Origin: Anaerolineae bacterium
Lineage (GTDB): Bacteria > Chloroflexota > Anaerolineae > Promineifilales > Promineifilaceae
Reading direction: 5' to 3'
NCBI GenBank assembly: GCA_023384415.1
Contig: JAHDWJ010000022.1
Location: forward strand, 31,949-95,948
Length of the DNA: 64,000 nucleotides
Each line of letters opens with the position of its first letter. Positions within the stretch are counted from its first letter, which is position 1. Position numbers and translations under genes: made by a program. The notes beneath the pieces are model-generated. The model did not search any database and was not told where the DNA came from. It was given only the letters and a program-made list of their open reading frames with translations. Of this stretch, positions 63,209-64,000 are shown piece by piece.

Positions 63209-63955
63209 ATGCATCAAAAATTTATACGGTCACTTCTTAAACGGTCATGGTCTCTCTTTTTCTGGTTATGTCTGATAGCTGTGCCGCTCAGTTTACATGC
63301 TAATGGTGGTGAACCGGTATCTCCGGTGCCCTCCCATAATGATTTAGGTATCGTAGATATCAATCAAGGGTTAGAAGCAGCGCATCACCCTGCCTATAAG
63401 TTTTTTGAAGCCAACTATCAGCAGGGGTTACATCTAGGCGCAGCCTGGAACCGCTGGGAGGTAAATTGGGCCGCAGTTGAGCAAAAATCAGGCATTTTTA
63501 ATTGGGTGTGTAAAAATACCGATTGCCTTGCCCCTGATCAGGGTCATGGTAATTACTTTGATTATCTTAAACTTGCTTCAACAGATGAGGTACTTGGTCT
63601 CCATTCCCTTGTGATCCTGACAGAAATTCCAGAGTGTTATAAAGCGGATAATACAATAGATCCCAAACGAGGTTGTTACATTGCCGAACCAGGGGATCCA
63701 CTTGTGAAAGAATTAAATAATAACATTTTTCTATTGCAAAATGGTTACAGCACTGACGATCCCCATCATCCAGATATTCATCCTGATTCCCCAATCCTTG
63801 TATCTAATCGTTGGGCTTGGTTTGTTTACCAGACTATGGAACAGCTAGGCCCTTTGGGGGTTCACCATTGGCAGGTTATGAACGAAATGAACATTAACCT
63901 GCTTTGGGAACGAAATAACGCCATAAATAATTATGTCCGCATGGTTTATAGTTGA
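63209..63955 (+). CDS. Exported glycoside hydrolase-like protein, truncated
   Basis: 248 residues. Signal peptide (SLFFWLCLIAVPLSLHA), then a TIM-barrel start: LHLGAAWNRWEVNWAAVEQKSGIFNW, and WQVMNEMNINLLWERNNAINNYVRMVYS, where the NE of MNEMN resembles the acid/base Asn-Glu of clan GH-A hydrolases. The frame then stops at TGA 63953-63955, in the middle of the barrel. The next ~45 bases in the other two frames give no clear continuation, so this is a truncated or decayed gene, or one with an error. Coupled to the FGE-like gene with a 14-base gap. Confidence 0.6.
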   Translation: MHQKFIRSLLKRSWSLFFWLCLIAVPLSLHANGGEPVSPVPSHNDLGIVDINQGLEAAHHPAYKFFEANYQQGLHLGAAWNRWEVNWAAVEQKSGIFNWVCKNTDCLAPDQGHGNYFDYLKLASTDEVLGLHSLVILTEIPECYKADNTIDPKRGCYIAEPGDPLVKELNNNIFLLQNGYSTDDPHHPDIHPDSPILVSNRWAWFVYQTMEQLGPLGVHHWQVMNEMNINLLWERNNAINNYVRMVYS

Positions 63956-64000
63956 CCCCATTGTCAAGACCACGATTAGCCAAAACTAAGGTGGAACAAG

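Overview
The window looks like a chromosome segment of an uncultured Chloroflexota bacterium, probably Anaerolineae-like. This is inference from several signs: a Rex repressor; an F1 ATP synthase block ordered alpha-gamma-beta-epsilon with an expanded alpha subunit; very large GT39/DUF2142-type membrane glycosyltransferases; a choice-of-anchor-V surface protein; and dense mixed-strand metabolic genes. No rRNA, tRNA, CRISPR array or intact transposase was found.

Layout. 1-8.4 kb: housekeeping genes, mostly on the minus strand (threonine synthase end, enoyl-CoA hydratase, class II aldolase, a BrnT/BrnA toxin-antitoxin pair with a palindromic operator, a ppgK - SEC-C - aroA operon, patatin, pyrimidine nucleoside phosphorylase). 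8.7-11.5 kb: an amidohydrolase fused to a CYTH-like domain, and an exported choice-of-anchor-V protein. 11.4-12.2 kb: a DUF433/DUF5615 pair whose toxin gene carries an amber stop. 12.4-17.7 kb: two giant membrane glycosyltransferases. 18.2-24.9 kb: atpA-atpG-atpD-atpC, a strong terminator, an mreB, and rex in convergent orientation.

25.7-58.4 kb is one large exopolysaccharide (EPS) locus, all on the plus strand. It opens with a Wzc-like tyrosine kinase and a specialised NusG paralogue, followed at once by an intrinsic terminator. A TPR protein and a Wzm/Wzt ABC exporter come next. Then follows about 20 kb of glycosyltransferases, methyltransferases, acyltransferases, a polysaccharide deacetylase, an O-antigen ligase/polymerase and a CapK-like adenylating enzyme. 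The locus closes with a DegT aminotransferase, an initiating sugar-phosphate transferase, a FlaA1/PglF-type dehydratase, a nucleotidyltransferase and a second O-antigen ligase. The core from about 30 to 51.9 kb is visibly more AT-rich and looks like a variable or acquired cassette set inside a conserved frame. 58.4-64 kb: a TPR protein, an unknown protein, a LutB-like iron-sulfur protein, a double formylglycine-generating-enzyme-like protein and a truncated glycoside-hydrolase-like gene.

The most striking signal is not a gene. The palindrome GCGGCCGC occurs about 80 times by my hand count, where about one is expected by chance. It is spread through both strands, coding and non-coding, but nearly absent from the 30-51.9 kb EPS core. 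It behaves like the HIP1 octamer of cyanobacteria but with a different sequence. A second layer is a set of tandem repeats with a 7-base period and several unrelated unit sequences. They lie between genes and also inside aroA and both giant glycosyltransferase genes, where they encode extra peptide segments. Other dispersed small palindromes are present.
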